Below are positions 6,044 to 7,086 of a stretch of 7,086 nt of DNA, in pieces. Position numbers and translations under genes: made by a program. Numbering within the stretch: position 1 is the first letter of the stretch; each line of letters begins with the position of its first letter. Origin of the DNA: Methanobacterium sp. (lineage in GTDB: Archaea > Methanobacteriota > Methanobacteria > Methanobacteriales > Methanobacteriaceae); the NCBI GenBank assembly GCA_030539815.1, contig JAUNXM010000104.1:1-7086 (forward strand), in the 5' to 3' direction. The notes below the pieces were generated by a model. The model was given only the letters and a program-made list of their open reading frames with translations. It made no database searches and had not been told where the DNA came from.

Positions 6044-7033
6044 CTAATCAACAGCGTTTTCCCCTCTTTCGTTTGTTCTGATTCTTATGACATCTTCTAC
6101 AGGTGATATGAACAATTTTTCACTAATATCTTCTGTTTTAACCTCTTCCAGGGCTTGAATAGCATAATCAAGTTCTTCCCTTTTGATGATCATCATCATT
6201 TCAACTTTTGGTGGTAATTCCAGTTCATAAGTACTGCAACGGTAGGTTTCAGTTTTCTGGTTTCTGTTATCATGATATTTAATATATATAGATGTTAAAT
6301 TAGAAAATCCGAATTTTGCCATGGAATTTTTTATATTATCCATTTCAATTGGGTGAAAAAAGAATTTCAATTTGTAGAAGTCTTTTTTCAGTGCAGGTAA
6401 ACGTGCAGTGTTGTCATTACTTTCTGTGGGATTGTTATTTTCGTAATTATTTGTATTATATTTGTAGGTTTCATTTTTTTCATCATTTTGGAGGTTATCA
6501 GTGGGTTCTATGATTTTACAATTCTCTATTTCTTCAGTGGGAATTGTTTCTAGTTTATACTTGTCAATTAGTTTTAGTAATATTTTCAAACCATCCTTTA
6601 GCCCTATTCCGTCCTGAGCAATGGTAGGAATAATTAAAACACCTTCAACATGAATATCCATTTCGAATTCACTAAAATCTTCTCTATTGGCGAATAAAAC
6701 ATGGGGTATGCTTTCACCAGCAATTAAACTAATTATCATCAGGTCAGTTTCAAAAATACCGACACTGGTCTCGACTAAAACAATCACTCCATCTACTTGT
6801 TGGGATAATACTTGTTTTAAGGACAAAAAATCTGGATTACCTGGGGAATTAAATAAATAATTATTACCACCATCAATGCGAATTCTCCGATAATTAAAAA
6901 AAGATAATTCAACTTCATCTGGAACAAACTCATCATTAAAAAAATCTATTATGGGTTCGGAATGCTTTTTGGTGGAATTATAATTGCATAAAATCACTAT
7001 CTTTTTTGCATTTCTTTGGGGTATATTTTCCAA
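6044..7033 (-). CDS. degenerate GTPase-like domain fused to a PII-like signalling domain
   Basis: The 329-residue protein has two domains joined by an Asn-rich linker. Residues 10-160 follow a small Ras/Arf/MglA-type G domain: KIVILCNYNSTKK at the P-loop position (Gly16 and Gly21 of GxxxxGK replaced by Cys and Thr, Lys22 kept), FNSPGNPDF (61-69) at the DxxG switch, a hydrophobic strand DGVIVLVE (81-88), ANRED (115-119) at NKxD, and IIPTIAQDGIGL (134-145) at the last box. Residues 161-218 are low-complexity. Residues 219-329 align without gaps to GlnB/GlnK: HPIEMDNIK, TETYRCSTYELELPPKVE (T loop; Tyr264 and Tyr269 match GlnB Tyr46 and Tyr51), KLFISPVEDVIRIRT and ERGENAVD. PII trimers sense ATP, ADP and 2-oxoglutarate in nitrogen control. 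Here the GFGRQ and GKIGDGK nucleotide loops are lost. The start is TTG, with GGTGA upstream and an in-frame TAA directly before it. No amt, glnA or nif gene is in view. Domain calls are good; the function is unknown. Confidence 0.85.
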   Translation of the reverse strand: MENIPQRNAKKIVILCNYNSTKKHSEPIIDFFNDEFVPDEVELSFFNYRRIRIDGGNNYLFNSPGNPDFLSLKQVLSQQVDGVIVLVETSVGIFETDLMIISLIAGESIPHVLFANREDFSEFEMDIHVEGVLIIPTIAQDGIGLKDGLKILLKLIDKYKLETIPTEEIENCKIIEPTDNLQNDEKNETYKYNTNNYENNNPTESNDNTARLPALKKDFYKLKFFFHPIEMDNIKNSMAKFGFSNLTSIYIKYHDNRNQKTETYRCSTYELELPPKVEMMMIIKREELDYAIQALEEVKTEDISEKLFISPVEDVIRIRTNERGENAVD

Positions 7034-7043
7034 TTAGGTCACC
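7031..7043 (-). promoter_or_regulatory. ribosome binding site and TTG start of the fusion gene
   Basis: GGTGA at 7043-7039 is followed by CCTAA and TTG at 7033-7031. The TAA ending that spacer is in frame, so no earlier start exists; the next in-frame ATG is at residue 99, inside the G-like domain. TTG is therefore the best start, with GTG at residue 13 a poor alternative. Confidence 0.65.
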
Positions 7044-7086
7044 TTTTATAAGGGTTAATGTTTTTAAGATTGTTAGGAATATTTTA

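Noticed and set aside
6316..6513. Plus-strand open frame of 65 codons opposite the linker of the fusion protein
   Set aside because: Phe/Tyr-rich translation is the expected antisense of an Asn/Lys-rich coding stretch.
7044..7051. TTATAAAA as the promoter of the fusion gene
   Set aside because: It lies only about 10 bases above the TTG start, so transcription would begin within the coding frame; not listed as a promoter, only discussed as a conflict.

Overview
The window looks like chromosomal DNA of a methanogenic archaeon, most probably Methanobacteriales (Methanobacterium-like). The reasons are an archaea-only repair gene (nreA), A+T-rich DNA with TATA-type promoter candidates, ribosome binding sites of the GGTGA/GAGGTG type, U-run terminators, and a soluble HisKA_2-type sensor kinase of a kind common in these organisms. 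This placement is inferred from protein families; no rRNA or methanogenesis gene is present to confirm it.

All six genes lie on the minus strand, so transcription runs from 7086 towards 1. In that order they are: (1) 6044-7033, a fusion of a degenerate GTPase-like domain, an Asn-rich linker and a C-terminal PII-like domain; (2) 4135-5829, a cytoplasmic GAF-PAS-HisKA_2 histidine kinase; (3) 3225-3875, a class I SAM-dependent methyltransferase; (4) 2474-2944, methionine sulfoxide reductase MsrB; (5) 1110-2276, DNA repair protein NreA with a C-terminal PCNA-binding motif; (6) 1-928, the 5' part of a DegT-like PLP enzyme that runs off the left edge and has no stop in the window.

Gaps are 181-280 bp. 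Several hold their own promoter candidates, and hairpin or U-run terminators follow the fusion, kinase and methyltransferase genes, so most genes look monocistronic. The exception may be nreA to the PLP enzyme, where I see no U-run on the coding strand. There is no obvious shared pathway. MsrB and NreA both deal with damage (oxidised protein and DNA lesions), and the fusion protein and kinase both look like signalling proteins, but a functional link is not shown. I found no RNA gene, CRISPR array, insertion sequence or attachment site.

The most interesting item is the 329-residue fusion at 6044-7033. Its C-terminal domain is a convincing PII relative that keeps the T-loop tyrosines but has lost most ATP-contact residues, and its N-terminal domain looks like a small GTPase with a destroyed P-loop. 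I do not recognise this architecture as a described signalling protein. Other points are corrected starts for msrB and nreA, a zinc-finger-less NreA, a tandem repeat abutting the nreA TATA box, and hairpins placed directly at two stop codons.
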